Assembly: GCF_036346595.1 (NCBI RefSeq)
Contig: NZ_CP107834.1
Location: 2,232,001 to 2,296,000, forward strand
DNA from: Streptomyces sp. NBC_00525
Lineage (GTDB): Bacteria > Actinomycetota > Actinomycetes > Streptomycetales > Streptomycetaceae
Reading direction: 5' to 3'
Length of the DNA stretch: 64,000 nt
The notes under the pieces are model-generated. The model searched no databases, had not been told where the DNA came from, and was given only the letters and a program-made list of their open reading frames with translations. The translations under genes and the position numbers were made by a program. This document shows positions 54,744-63,328 of the stretch, in pieces (within the stretch, counting starts at the first letter, position 1; every line of letters starts with the position of its first letter).

Positions 54744-55919
54744 ATGACGTCCGTGCAGCCACCCGCAGTCGAACTCTCCGCCGACCAGGCCCGCAGGATC
54801 GCGCTGCGCGCCCAGGGCTTCCTCGGCGCGCCGGGCCGCCGGGCGGGGGCGCCGGGCGTGCTGCGGCACCTCGGCGCCGTACAGCTGGACACGATCTCGG
54901 TGCTGGCCCGTTCGCACGAGCTGATTCCGTACGCGCGCCTGGGCGCCATCGGCCGGCGCACGGTCGAGGAGGCGTACTGGTCGGGCGGCCGCGCCTTCGA
55001 GTACTGGTCGCACGCGGCGTGCATCCTGCCCGTCGAGGAGTGGCCGCACTTCGCGTTCCGCCGCCGCGCCTACCGGAGCAGGCCGCAGTGGTCGCACGAC
55101 CTGCCGGGCGGCGCGTACGAGACGGTTCTCAAGCAGCTGACCGCCGAGGGCCCGCTGACGGCGACGGAGCTGGGCGGCGCGAAGAACGGCGGGGAGTGGT
55201 GGGACTGGTCGGCCTCCAAGGTCGCCGTGGAACGGGCCCTGATGTACGGCGAGGTCGTGTGCACCGAGCGGCGCGGCTGGAAGCGGGTCTACGACCTCGC
55301 GGAGCGCGCCCTGCCCGCGGCCGTGTTCCACGACGACCTGGACGACGCGGAGTGCCTGCGCCGCCTGGTCCGGCTCGCCGGCCAGTCGCTGGGCGTGGGC
55401 ACCCGTTCGGACATCGCGGACTACCACCGGCTCAGGGGCGAGCAGTTCGACGCCGTCGTGGCCGACTCCGGGCTGGTGCCGGTGACGGTGCGGGGCTGGG
55501 CGAAGCCGGCCTGGGCGGACCCGGCGGCGCTGGCCTCCGAACCGCGCGGACGCCACCGTACGACGCTGCTCTCGCCGTTCGACTCACTGGTCTGGGAACG
55601 GGCGCGCACCGAACGGATCTTCGGCTTCACCCACCGGCTGGAGGCGTATGTGCCCAAGCAGAAGCGGATTCACGGCTACTTCGCGATGCCGCTGCTGGCC
55701 GGCGGAAGGCTCCAGGGCCGGGTGGACCCGGCCCGCGAGGGGACGACGCTGATCGCCCGGCAGGTGTCCCTGGCGGGTGCCAGGGCCGTGGAGCCGATGG
55801 CCCGAGCCCTGGTGGAGGCGGCCTCCTGGGTCGGCTGCACGGACGTCCGGCTCGAACGGGTGGAGGCGCCGGAACTGCGCGGGCCGCTCACGACGGAAAT
55901 CGGCCGCCTGCTGGCCTGA
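54744..55919 (+). CDS. YcaQ-like winged-helix DNA glycosylase (HTH_42 family)
   Basis: A 391-residue protein of the winged-helix DNA glycosylase superfamily (E. coli YcaQ / Streptomyces AlkX and Alz9/AZL relatives), which unhook interstrand crosslinks and remove bulky alkylated bases. The QLDTISVLARSHELIPYARLG segment holds the catalytic QxD, and LLSPFDSLVWERARTERIFGFTHRLEAYVP is the conserved C-terminal signature. QxD matches YcaQ-like enzymes rather than the azinomycin self-resistance class (QxQ). ATG at 54744. Single gene; it converges with the response regulator gene. Confidence 0.88.
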   Translation: MTSVQPPAVELSADQARRIALRAQGFLGAPGRRAGAPGVLRHLGAVQLDTISVLARSHELIPYARLGAIGRRTVEEAYWSGGRAFEYWSHAACILPVEEWPHFAFRRRAYRSRPQWSHDLPGGAYETVLKQLTAEGPLTATELGGAKNGGEWWDWSASKVAVERALMYGEVVCTERRGWKRVYDLAERALPAAVFHDDLDDAECLRRLVRLAGQSLGVGTRSDIADYHRLRGEQFDAVVADSGLVPVTVRGWAKPAWADPAALASEPRGRHRTTLLSPFDSLVWERARTERIFGFTHRLEAYVPKQKRIHGYFAMPLLAGGRLQGRVDPAREGTTLIARQVSLAGARAVEPMARALVEAASWVGCTDVRLERVEAPELRGPLTTEIGRLLA

Positions 55920-55949
55920 GCGCGTTCGTTCCGGCGCTCCCCGCGCCGG

Positions 55950-56702
55950 TCAGCGGATCTCCAGGATCTTCTCCCGCATGGCATAGACGACCGCTTCCAT
56001 GCGGGAGTGCAGCTGGAGCTTCTCCAGAATGTTGCGGACGTGGTTCTTCACGGTGTTCTCGGAAATGAACAGCTGCTTCGCGATATCGCGATTGTTCATG
56101 CCGGTGGCAACGAGTTTGAGGACTTCCAGTTCACGTTCGGTGAGACGGGGGGCCGGCACCAGCCGGCGTTCGTCGGTCCGCTGGATCATCGACTTGAACT
56201 CGGTGAGGAGTTTGGACGCCATGGAAGGGCTGATCTGGGACTGCCCGTCCGCGACCGCGCGAATCGCGGTGGACACCTCGTCGGTGGAGATCTCCTTGAG
56301 GAGATAGCCCGTGGCGCCGGCCTTGATCGCGTCGTAGAGGTCGGCCTCCTCGTCGCTGATCGTCAGCATGATGATCTTCGCGCTGGGAGCGACCTCCTTG
56401 ATGGACGTGCACGCCTCGATGCCCCCGCGCCGGGGCATCCGCACATCCATGAGGACGATGTCCGGCAGCAGGTCGGCCGCCTTGTCGACCGCCTCGGCAC
56501 CGTCCCCGGCCTCACCGACGACCTCGATGTCCTCCTCGTGGGCGAGGACGATCTCCAGGCCCCTGCGGAAGAGGGCGTGGTCGTCCACCACCAGGACCCT
56601 GATCGGCTCCTTGCGGTAGCCGCCGTCGCGGTCCGCGCCGAGCCCGCGCGCGGCGCCCTCGCCGTCACTCGCATCGCGCACGGGCCCGAAGGTGTCCGCC
56701 AT
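55950..56702 (-). CDS. NarL/FixJ-type response regulator (orphan)
   Basis: A 250-residue two-component regulator. A disordered 40-residue N-terminus precedes the receiver domain ([16 protein letters not shown], phospho-acceptor Asp in [13 protein letters not shown], Thr in [11 protein letters not shown], Lys in YLLKEIS). The LuxR helix-turn-helix follows ([43 protein letters not shown]). No kinase gene is adjacent, so its partner is elsewhere. ATG at 56702 has GGGGGAGGA 4 bases before it; upstream frame is excluded. Conserved across Streptomyces, DNA target unknown. Confidence 0.92.
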   Translation of the reverse strand: MADTFGPVRDASDGEGAARGLGADRDGGYRKEPIRVLVVDDHALFRRGLEIVLAHEEDIEVVGEAGDGAEAVDKAADLLPDIVLMDVRMPRRGGIEACTSIKEVAPSAKIIMLTISDEEADLYDAIKAGATGYLLKEISTDEVSTAIRAVADGQSQISPSMASKLLTEFKSMIQRTDERRLVPAPRLTERELEVLKLVATGMNNRDIAKQLFISENTVKNHVRNILEKLQLHSRMEAVVYAMREKILEIR

Positions 56703-56836
56703 CGTTCCTCCCCCTGAAGGCCACGGCCTGAAGTTCACGAACTGTCGCCAACGGCAGTCCACAGAACACCGGTTGGCTTGGTCCGCCATGATTTCATGCC
56801 GGAGGGTCAGCGCGGGTGATCCCTTGGTGACACACG

Positions 56837-56873
56837 GGTGCCCCTGGGGGCGCACGGACGCTCCAGGGGCACC
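56837..56873 (-). terminator. hpf terminator
   Basis: An 11-bp perfect stem (ggtgcccctgg/ccaggggcacc) lies 15 bp after the hpf stop on the minus strand. Confidence 0.8.
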
Positions 56874-56888
56874 ACCGGGTGGTGGGCG

Positions 56889-57578
56889 TCAGCCGCCGAG
56901 CGCTCCGCCGGCGCCGCCCGCCTCGTCGGCGGCCAGCGGGTCGGTCCTCAGATGAATGACACCGTAGTCGTAGGCGTGCCGCCGGTAGACGACACTGGGT
57001 TCCTTGGTCTCGTTGTCCACGAACAGATAGAAGTCGTGTCCGACCAGCTCCATCTCGTAGAGCGCCTGGTCGAGTGACATGGGCGCCGCCACATGCGTCT
57101 TCTCGCGCATCACCAGCGGTCCCTCGCCCTGCACCTCGAGCGAACCGACCCTGGTGGTGGGTACGGGCTGTGCCGTCTCGTCGGCGATCAGCTCGCCGTC
57201 ACCGTTGAAGGATGCCGCGTCCGGCACCATCTCGCCGACCTCGGCGGCGGGGATGCGCCCCGTGCCCCGGCGGCTGTAGCGCTTGTCGTGCTGCTTGCGC
57301 AGCCGGGCCTCCAGCTTGCCGGTGGCCAGGTCAAGCGCTGCGTACGGGTCGCCTGCGGCCGCCTCTGCCCTGATGACCGGTCCACGCGAGCGGAGGGTGA
57401 TCTCCACCCGGTCGGAGCGGTCGGCCTGACGGGGGTTCGGCTCCTTGGACACCTCCACGTCGAGGCTGATCACCTTGCCGTCGAACTTCTGGATCTTGTC
57501 CAGCTTCAGCTTCTCGGCCACGTGCTTGCGGAACCGCTCGGGCACCTCGGTCTTGCGGCCCTTGACGACGATGTCCAC
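56889..57578 (-). CDS. hpf: Ribosome hibernation promoting factor, long form
   Basis: A 229-residue long-form HPF that dimerises and inactivates 70S ribosomes in stationary phase or stress. The N-terminal S30AE domain (DIVVKGRKTEVPERFRKHVAEKLKLDKIQ, about 1-105) is joined by a linker to the C-terminal dimerisation domain (MSLDQALYEMELVGHDFYLFVDNETKEPSVVYRRHAYDYGVIHL, about 165-215). GTG at 57578 with CGGAG 7 bases before it; in-frame upstream codons are low-complexity. A 299-bp leader separates it from comF. Related proteins in actinomycetes respond to stress; the sequence shows no clear operator. Confidence 0.95.
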   Translation of the reverse strand: MDIVVKGRKTEVPERFRKHVAEKLKLDKIQKFDGKVISLDVEVSKEPNPRQADRSDRVEITLRSRGPVIRAEAAAGDPYAALDLATGKLEARLRKQHDKRYSRRGTGRIPAAEVGEMVPDAASFNGDGELIADETAQPVPTTRVGSLEVQGEGPLVMREKTHVAAPMSLDQALYEMELVGHDFYLFVDNETKEPSVVYRRHAYDYGVIHLRTDPLAADEAGGAGGALGG

Positions 57579-57877
57579 GCAGAACTCCGTTCCCGGATCG
57601 CTCCGCTCGGCGGCGGAGCATCTCCCTTTTGCACCAGGCCCCGGACTTGGCCGGAGCCGCGGACTCGGTGACTTCCACCTCCTCCTCCCCCGCCGGCGGG
57701 GTTTCCACCCACCGGATTTTCCGTCTTCCGAGCTGGTGGGTCGCCTGCCCGAAACATGGTGGTGCATTCATCGAGGTCCGGCATTCACCATTCCTCACAA
57801 CCGAACATAGCCTGCTCGGACGGATATCGGCACCCGCTACTCACGCGTACCTCCGTTCCGGGCTTTTCACCCACTCA
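57579..57877 (-). promoter_or_regulatory. hpf promoter region
   Basis: A 299-bp gene-free stretch. On the minus strand a TATGTT at roughly 57808 could be a -10 element in GCAGGCTATGTTCGG, but no good -35 was found. The region contains no gene I can support. Confidence 0.35.
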
Positions 57878-58651
57878 CTACCTGCAACGATGCAACTTCG
57901 GTTTCAGTTCCGGTTTATTTCGCGGCCCGGCTGGACATGCTGCGGCGAAGGCGATCGGGGAAGCCGCCACCACGGCCGCGCGGCGCACCGGCGCGCCGCA
58001 TTCCGTGCCCCGGCCGGCCGCGTCGAGCGCGCGCGCCGCCTCGGCCAGCGTGGCGCCCGTCGTCAGCAGGTCGTCCACCAGCACCACCGGTCCGGCGCCG
58101 AGCAGCCGCCCGCCCCCGGCTACGACGCCCAGCGCCCCGGCCAGGTTGGCCCGGCGCGCTGCTGCGGTCAGCTCCGTCTGGTCGGCCACCGGCCGCCGCT
58201 GGCGCAGCACCGCGGCGACCGTCGCCGGGACCCCGGTCCGCCGCAGACAGGCAGCCGCCGCCAGCGCGATCCGCCGCGCCGGGTCGTGCCCGCGTGCCGC
58301 CACGGCCCGGCGCGCCGACGGTACGGGTACGAGCACCAGCGGCCGTCCGTGCCGGTGCGCTCCCGCGCCGGCCAGCACCGCGCCGGCCAGCGCTCTGCCG
58401 AGGGGACGGGCCAGGGCGAGCGTTCCGCGCTCCTTGTGCGCCAGCAGCACCGCACGGGCCGCGCCCTCGTAGCCGGTGGCGGCGTGCACCACGGGCAGGC
58501 CGGGCGGCTCGGCCTCGGGCCGCACCCGGCGCGGGGCGCCGCCGTACAGCTGCGCGGCGCACGCCTCGCAGAGCTCCGTCCGTGCCCTGCCGCAGCCGCC
58601 GCAGGACACCGGCAGAACGAGTCCGCTGAACTCCCGCCACCACCCGCGCAC
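57878..58651 (-). CDS. ComF family protein (phosphoribosyltransferase-like)
   Basis: A 257-residue ComF relative. A Cys4 zinc site ([15 protein letters not shown]) leads into a PRTase fold with [14 protein letters not shown], the PRPP-binding loop. ComF in Bacillus helps DNA uptake, but actinobacterial members have no proven role and Streptomyces is not known to be competent. It may bind a phosphorylated nucleotide. The gene is in the same direction as lpqB and hpf, between the lpqB terminator and hpf. Confidence 0.88.
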   Translation of the reverse strand: MRGWWREFSGLVLPVSCGGCGRARTELCEACAAQLYGGAPRRVRPEAEPPGLPVVHAATGYEGAARAVLLAHKERGTLALARPLGRALAGAVLAGAGAHRHGRPLVLVPVPSARRAVAARGHDPARRIALAAAACLRRTGVPATVAAVLRQRRPVADQTELTAAARRANLAGALGVVAGGGRLLGAGPVVLVDDLLTTGATLAEAARALDAAGRGTECGAPVRRAAVVAASPIAFAAACPAGPRNKPELKPKLHRCR

Positions 58652-58710
58652 ACTTCAACTGTGCCGCGTGCGGGGCCGGCGGGCCACCCCTGTGGATAAC
58701 CGCTGCCGGG

Positions 58711-58741
58711 CATCGGGCGGCCCGGTGCGGGCCGCCCGATG
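58711..58741 (-). terminator. Terminator of the mtnA-mtrAB-lpqB operon
   Basis: A perfect 14-bp stem (58711-58724 with 58728-58741) and 3-nt loop begins at the base directly after the lpqB stop. Confidence 0.88.
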
Positions 58742-60604
58742 TCAGCCCGGATAGACCAGCGCGGAGCCCTCCTTGAGGACCGTCTGCCAGTTGTCACCGG
58801 GCAGGAGCTTCACTATCCCGTCGCCGTAGGTGTCGGCCATCAGCGGCAGCTGCTCGTCGTCGGCGGCGGCGATGGCGAGCACCTGGTTCACTCCGGGCAG
58901 CACGCCCGAGGAGGGCGTCGAGCCGTCCGCCTGCACATAGCGGACCTGCTGCACACCGCCCTGCTCCTTGCCGACGACGACCAGGCGGCTGCGGCCGGAC
59001 CAGGACATCGCGGTCACGTCCGCGAGCTGCGGGGCCGCCTGGCGCAGGTCCACCACGGACACCTTGTTCTCGTCCTGCGGATCACGCTCGATGCGGCCGA
59101 TCCGCAGCGTCGTGTGGTCGTCCCGGGTCAGCAGCAGCGCTATGCGCACCCCGTCCGCGGACAGCCTCAGCCCCTCGATGCGGCTGCCGTTCAGGCTCGG
59201 CACGGTGACCTCCTGCGGCTTGTCCGTGCCGTGGGGCAGCCGCAGCAGCCGGGAGTTCTTCGGGTCGCGGTCGGCCACCCAGAGATCGCCCAGGCCGTCC
59301 CAGCTGGGCGCCGAGAGCCGGTTCTCGGGGTCGGCCGCCTTGCTCGTGACGGCGGGCAGGGGCAGCGCGCCGTCCGCCGCGATCGACGCCACGTAGAGCG
59401 ATTCGTTGTGCTGCGAGAGCGCCGCCGCCGACTGCTCGTCCCGTGCCACGCCGACCGCGCTCACCTTGAGAGCACCGCTGCCGAACGGGCCGGTGACCGG
59501 CTCCGGCTCGCCGCTGCCCCTGGTGCTGCCGGGAATGCGCTCGACCCGGCCCTTGGCGTCGACGAAGTACTGGCTGTCGGGCCCGCCGGAGGAGCCGTCC
59601 GGGGTGTACTCCCCGGCCTGGTCCGCGTCGAGCAGGCACAGCTGGGAGCCGTCCGAGCGTTGCAGCTCCACCTGCTCGACCCGTGCGGAGGTCAGGTCCC
59701 GGAGGGTGAACAGCACCTGCGAGGCCATCATCCGGCAGGAACGCTGCCCGGCGCCGTCCGCCTTCTTGTTGAGCGGCACCTTGAGGACGTTGCGGTCGTC
59801 GGGCGTCAGGGAGACGACGCCCTTGCGCAGACCGGTCCCCTTGGGGAAACGCGAGGTCACCGCGGGGCGCAGCCAGTCGGTGGGCCCGCGCAGCAGGCTG
59901 CGGACGGCCTGCGTCACCGTGTCCATGCCGGTGGCGGGGTCGGTCCGGTTGCGGAGGTAGACGGGGTCGGCGACGAGCGTGGCCTGCGCGTCGGACCGGC
60001 CGGCGGCGAAGTAGAACTTGTTGACCGAGCGGTACAGGCGCTTGAAGTCGGACTGTCCGAGCACCAGCCCGTCCGACACGTTGTCGATGCGCCACTCCTT
60101 GCCGTCCGCCGTCTTCTCCCGCACCAGATGCAGCGTGCGGGAGAAGTCCGTGGGCACCAGCGGCTGGTACGCGTTCTGCTCGTCGACCGTCGCCACCATC
60201 TCACCGGTCAGCGTGTAGGTGACCTCGGTGGTGCTGCGGTCGCTGTCGCGGACCGGGCGATCGCTGCGGTTCGGCGCCTTGGCCAGCACGGTGGTCTGCG
60301 CGCTGGGCTTCCAGCGGCGCGACGCCTCCTTGGTGAGGTACTTGCGCGTCGTCCGGAAGTCGGAGTCGTCGCTGGTCATCGACTCCAGGAAGCCGTCGAC
60401 CACCTCGTTGGGCGTGGCCCCGTCGCGCGGGGCCACGGCGTACACCTGCACCTGGGAGTCCCCGGGCTGCGAGGCGTCCACCGCCTTGATGTCACCGGAG
60501 ACCGGCATCGAGCCGCACGCGGACAGCACGAGCGCGCCGCACACGGTCAGCACGGCCACCCCCACCGCACGCCCACGGCCGCCCTCACGACGGTCAGCGC
60601 TCAC
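58742..60604 (-). CDS. lpqB: Lipoprotein LpqB
   Basis: A 620-residue lipoprotein. Signal peptide and lipobox LSACGSMP at the N-terminus, then a Gerlen/GerMN-like domain (about 180-330) and a beta-propeller-like C-terminal half with repeated SLNG/LWVADRDP strands. In mycobacteria LpqB binds the MtrB sensor and tunes the MtrAB system and cell wall traits. GTG start at 60604 overlaps the mtrB stop by 11 bp. Last gene of the operon, ended by a strong hairpin. Confidence 0.95.
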   Translation of the reverse strand: MSADRREGGRGRAVGVAVLTVCGALVLSACGSMPVSGDIKAVDASQPGDSQVQVYAVAPRDGATPNEVVDGFLESMTSDDSDFRTTRKYLTKEASRRWKPSAQTTVLAKAPNRSDRPVRDSDRSTTEVTYTLTGEMVATVDEQNAYQPLVPTDFSRTLHLVREKTADGKEWRIDNVSDGLVLGQSDFKRLYRSVNKFYFAAGRSDAQATLVADPVYLRNRTDPATGMDTVTQAVRSLLRGPTDWLRPAVTSRFPKGTGLRKGVVSLTPDDRNVLKVPLNKKADGAGQRSCRMMASQVLFTLRDLTSARVEQVELQRSDGSQLCLLDADQAGEYTPDGSSGGPDSQYFVDAKGRVERIPGSTRGSGEPEPVTGPFGSGALKVSAVGVARDEQSAAALSQHNESLYVASIAADGALPLPAVTSKAADPENRLSAPSWDGLGDLWVADRDPKNSRLLRLPHGTDKPQEVTVPSLNGSRIEGLRLSADGVRIALLLTRDDHTTLRIGRIERDPQDENKVSVVDLRQAAPQLADVTAMSWSGRSRLVVVGKEQGGVQQVRYVQADGSTPSSGVLPGVNQVLAIAAADDEQLPLMADTYGDGIVKLLPGDNWQTVLKEGSALVYPG

Positions 60605-62633
60605 GAGTCGTGTCCTCCCGCCCCGGCGCGTGCCCCGGGAAGTCGTTGTGGCCGGCCTGCCGCTCCTCGGCGGGACGCGGCACCACCCGCGCCCCGTTGC
60701 CCGGCAGGGCCGCGGGATGCACCGACGCGGGTGCGGTCCTGGCCGACGCCGGGGCCCTGCCCGGCACGGTCAGGGGCGCGCGGCCCGTACCGGTGTGCTG
60801 GGCGGGCACGGCCAGCACATGGTGTCCGCCGCCGGTGTCGTGGGAGGTGGCGGGGGTGTCCGCCGCCCGCTCGCTGTTCTCCCGGTTGCGGCGGGAGTCC
60901 TCGGGCTCCAGCGGTATCGGCGAACCCCGCAGCGGCTCGTCCGCCGTGCGCGGCAGCGTCAGCCGGAACTGCGAACCGCCGCCGGGCTCGCCCCAGGCCT
61001 GGAGCCAGCCGCCGTGCAGCCGGGCGTCCTCCACCGCGATGGACAGGCCGAGGCCGGTGCCACCGGTGGTCCTGGCTCGGGCCGGGTCGGCGCGCCAGAA
61101 GCGGTTGAAGACGCGGGTCGCCTCGCCGGGCTTCAGTCCGACGCCGTAGTCCCGGACCGCGACGGCGACCGCTCCGCCGGCCGCGCCCAGGCGCACCACG
61201 ACGTCGCGGCCCTCGCCGTGCTCCACCGCGTTGACGACGAGGTTGCGCAGGACGCGCTCGACGCGCCGGGCGTCGGCCTCGGCTATCACCGGCTGTTCGT
61301 CGCCGATCACGCGGATCGTGGTGCCCTTGCGTTCGGCGAGCGGCTCGGCGCCGCCGATCACCCGGCGCACCACCTGCCGCAGGTCTATCGGCTCCGCCTC
61401 CAGGGCGGCGGCGCCCGCGTCGAAGCGGCTGATCTCCAGCAGGTCGGAGAGCAGCGACTCGAAGCGGTCGAGCTGGTCGCCCAGCAGTTCCGCGGACCGG
61501 GCGGTGACGGGGTCGAAGTCGACGCGTGCCTCGTGGATGACGTCGGCGGCCATCCGTACCGTCGTCAGCGGGGTGCGCAGCTCGTGCGAGACGTCCGAGA
61601 CGAACCGCCGCTGCATCCGGGACAGCTCCTCCAGCTGCTGGATCTTGTGCTGGAGGTTCTGCGCCATCTTGTTGAAGGCTTCACCGAGCCGGGCGATGTC
61701 GTCCTCGCCGGTGACCTTCATGCGTTCCTGCAGCCGCCCGGCAGAGAGCCGTTCGGCGATGCCCGCCGCCATGCGTACGGGGGTGACGACCTGGCGCACC
61801 ACGAACCAGGCGATGGCGCCCAGCAGCACGACCACGAACAGTCCCGCGGTCGCCAGCGTGCCCTTGACCAGGGTCAGGGACTTCTCCTCCTGCGTCAGCG
61901 GGAAGACGTAGTACAGCTGGTACGGGTTGCGGTCGATGTCGTAGAGGCGCTTGCCGACGACGAGGCCGGGCTGGGACTCCTGCCCGTTCGCATACTGGAT
62001 CAGCACATAGGTCTGGAAGGCTCCGGGGCCCTTGTTCACCGCGTCGCGCAGGCTCTGCGGGATGCTGGCGGCCTCGACGCTGCCGGAGCCGCGTGGCGCA
62101 CGGGTGCCCTCGTCGGCGCTGAGCGCCACCACGTTGAAGGCGTTCTTGCCGCCGCTGGCGAGCTGGTCGACGAGTTCGGTGCGCCAGGAGTTGTTTGCGG
62201 TCGTGCCGTCGGCGTCGTCGCCGCTCTGGCCGGGGGCCGGGGTGAGAGGCGCGTTCGCCTTCTCCTGGGCGGCCGCGAACCCGCCGGCGGCCTGGGTCTG
62301 GGCGGCCTTGCCCTTCGCGTCCAGCAGGCCGTTGCGCACCTGCCCGATCACGACGAGGCCGAGCAGCAGCACCACTCCGAGCGACATCAGCAGCGTGCCG
62401 GCGACGACGCGCAGCTGGAGATTGCGCCGCCACAGCCGTACGGCGGGCAGCAGCGGACGCCGCACCCAGCGCATCAGGAGCCGCGGCAGCGGCCCGCCGG
62501 GCGCCCGGTCCTGGAGCAACCGGCCGCCCTGCAGAAAGCGCTCGACGGTGGACGACGTGTGCCCTGCGCCGGGAGCCCGCTCCGCACGGGCCCCCGGCTT
62601 TCCGGGCTGCGGAGCAGTGCTTCCCGGCGGCAT
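60594..62633 (-). CDS. mtrB: Sensor histidine kinase MtrB
   Basis: A 679-residue membrane sensor. Two helices flank an extracytoplasmic domain (about 82-260). HAMP (VVRQVVTPVRMAAGIAERL), the HisKA dimerisation helix with phospho-acceptor His in FVSDVSHELRTPLTTVRMA, and the ATPase N/G boxes (LRNLVVNAVEH, DYGVGL, GGTGLGLSI) are intact. A long Pro/Ala/Arg-rich tail follows. It phosphorylates MtrA. ATG at 62633 lies 1 bp from the mtrA stop. Confidence 0.97.
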   Translation of the reverse strand: MPPGSTAPQPGKPGARAERAPGAGHTSSTVERFLQGGRLLQDRAPGGPLPRLLMRWVRRPLLPAVRLWRRNLQLRVVAGTLLMSLGVVLLLGLVVIGQVRNGLLDAKGKAAQTQAAGGFAAAQEKANAPLTPAPGQSGDDADGTTANNSWRTELVDQLASGGKNAFNVVALSADEGTRAPRGSGSVEAASIPQSLRDAVNKGPGAFQTYVLIQYANGQESQPGLVVGKRLYDIDRNPYQLYYVFPLTQEEKSLTLVKGTLATAGLFVVVLLGAIAWFVVRQVVTPVRMAAGIAERLSAGRLQERMKVTGEDDIARLGEAFNKMAQNLQHKIQQLEELSRMQRRFVSDVSHELRTPLTTVRMAADVIHEARVDFDPVTARSAELLGDQLDRFESLLSDLLEISRFDAGAAALEAEPIDLRQVVRRVIGGAEPLAERKGTTIRVIGDEQPVIAEADARRVERVLRNLVVNAVEHGEGRDVVVRLGAAGGAVAVAVRDYGVGLKPGEATRVFNRFWRADPARARTTGGTGLGLSIAVEDARLHGGWLQAWGEPGGGSQFRLTLPRTADEPLRGSPIPLEPEDSRRNRENSERAADTPATSHDTGGGHHVLAVPAQHTGTGRAPLTVPGRAPASARTAPASVHPAALPGNGARVVPRPAEERQAGHNDFPGHAPGREDTTRER

Positions 62634-62634
62634 G

Positions 62635-63324
62635 TCAGCTCGGTCCGGCCTTGTAACCGACGCCACGGACGGTCACCACGATCTCCGGGCGCTCCGGGTC
62701 CTTCTCGACCTTGGAGCGGAGCCGCTGGACATGCACATTGACCAGACGGGTGTCCGCCGCGTGCCGGTAGCCCCACACCTGCTCGAGGAGGACCTCACGG
62801 GTGAAGACCTGCCACGGCTTGCGGGCGAGCGCGACCAGCAGGTCGAACTCCAGCGGGGTCAGGGCGATGGACTGCCCGTCCCGCTTCACCGAGTGCCCGG
62901 CGACGTCTATGACCAGGTCCCCGATGGTCAGCTGTTCCGGGGCCGGCTCTTCGGACCTGCGCAGGCGTGCCCTGATCCGGGCCACCAACTCCTTCGGTTT
63001 GAACGGCTTGACGATGTAGTCGTCGGCCCCGGACTCCAGGCCCACGACGACGTCAACCGTGTCGCTCTTGGCAGTGAGCATGACGATCGGCACACCCGAC
63101 TCGGCCCTGATCAGCCTGCAGACCTCGATGCCGTCCCGTCCGGGCAGCATGAGGTCGAGCAGGACCAGGTCCGGCTTCGCCTCTCGAAATGCGGCAAGTG
63201 CCTTGTCGCCGTCCGCTACGAACGACGGCTCGAAACCCTCACCACGCAGCACAATCCCGAGCATCTCGGCCAGTGCGGTGTCGTCGTCGACGACAAGGAC
63301 GCGTCCCTTCATAAACGACATCAT
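62635..63324 (-). CDS. mtrA: Response regulator MtrA
   Basis: A 229-residue OmpR/PhoB-type regulator, master controller of development and cell wall genes in actinomycetes. Receiver: VLVVDDDTALAEML, phospho-acceptor Asp in LVLLDLMLPG, Lys in DYIVKPFKPKEL. Winged-helix: LTPLEFDLLVALARKPWQVFTREVLLEQVWGYRH. Start ATG at 63324 with GGG just before it; MSFMK or MKGRV alternatives lie within 4 codons. The gene begins 4 bp after the mtnA stop, so it is likely translated in series with it. Confidence 0.97.
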   Translation of the reverse strand: MMSFMKGRVLVVDDDTALAEMLGIVLRGEGFEPSFVADGDKALAAFREAKPDLVLLDLMLPGRDGIEVCRLIRAESGVPIVMLTAKSDTVDVVVGLESGADDYIVKPFKPKELVARIRARLRRSEEPAPEQLTIGDLVIDVAGHSVKRDGQSIALTPLEFDLLVALARKPWQVFTREVLLEQVWGYRHAADTRLVNVHVQRLRSKVEKDPERPEIVVTVRGVGYKAGPS

Positions 63325-63328
63325 CCCA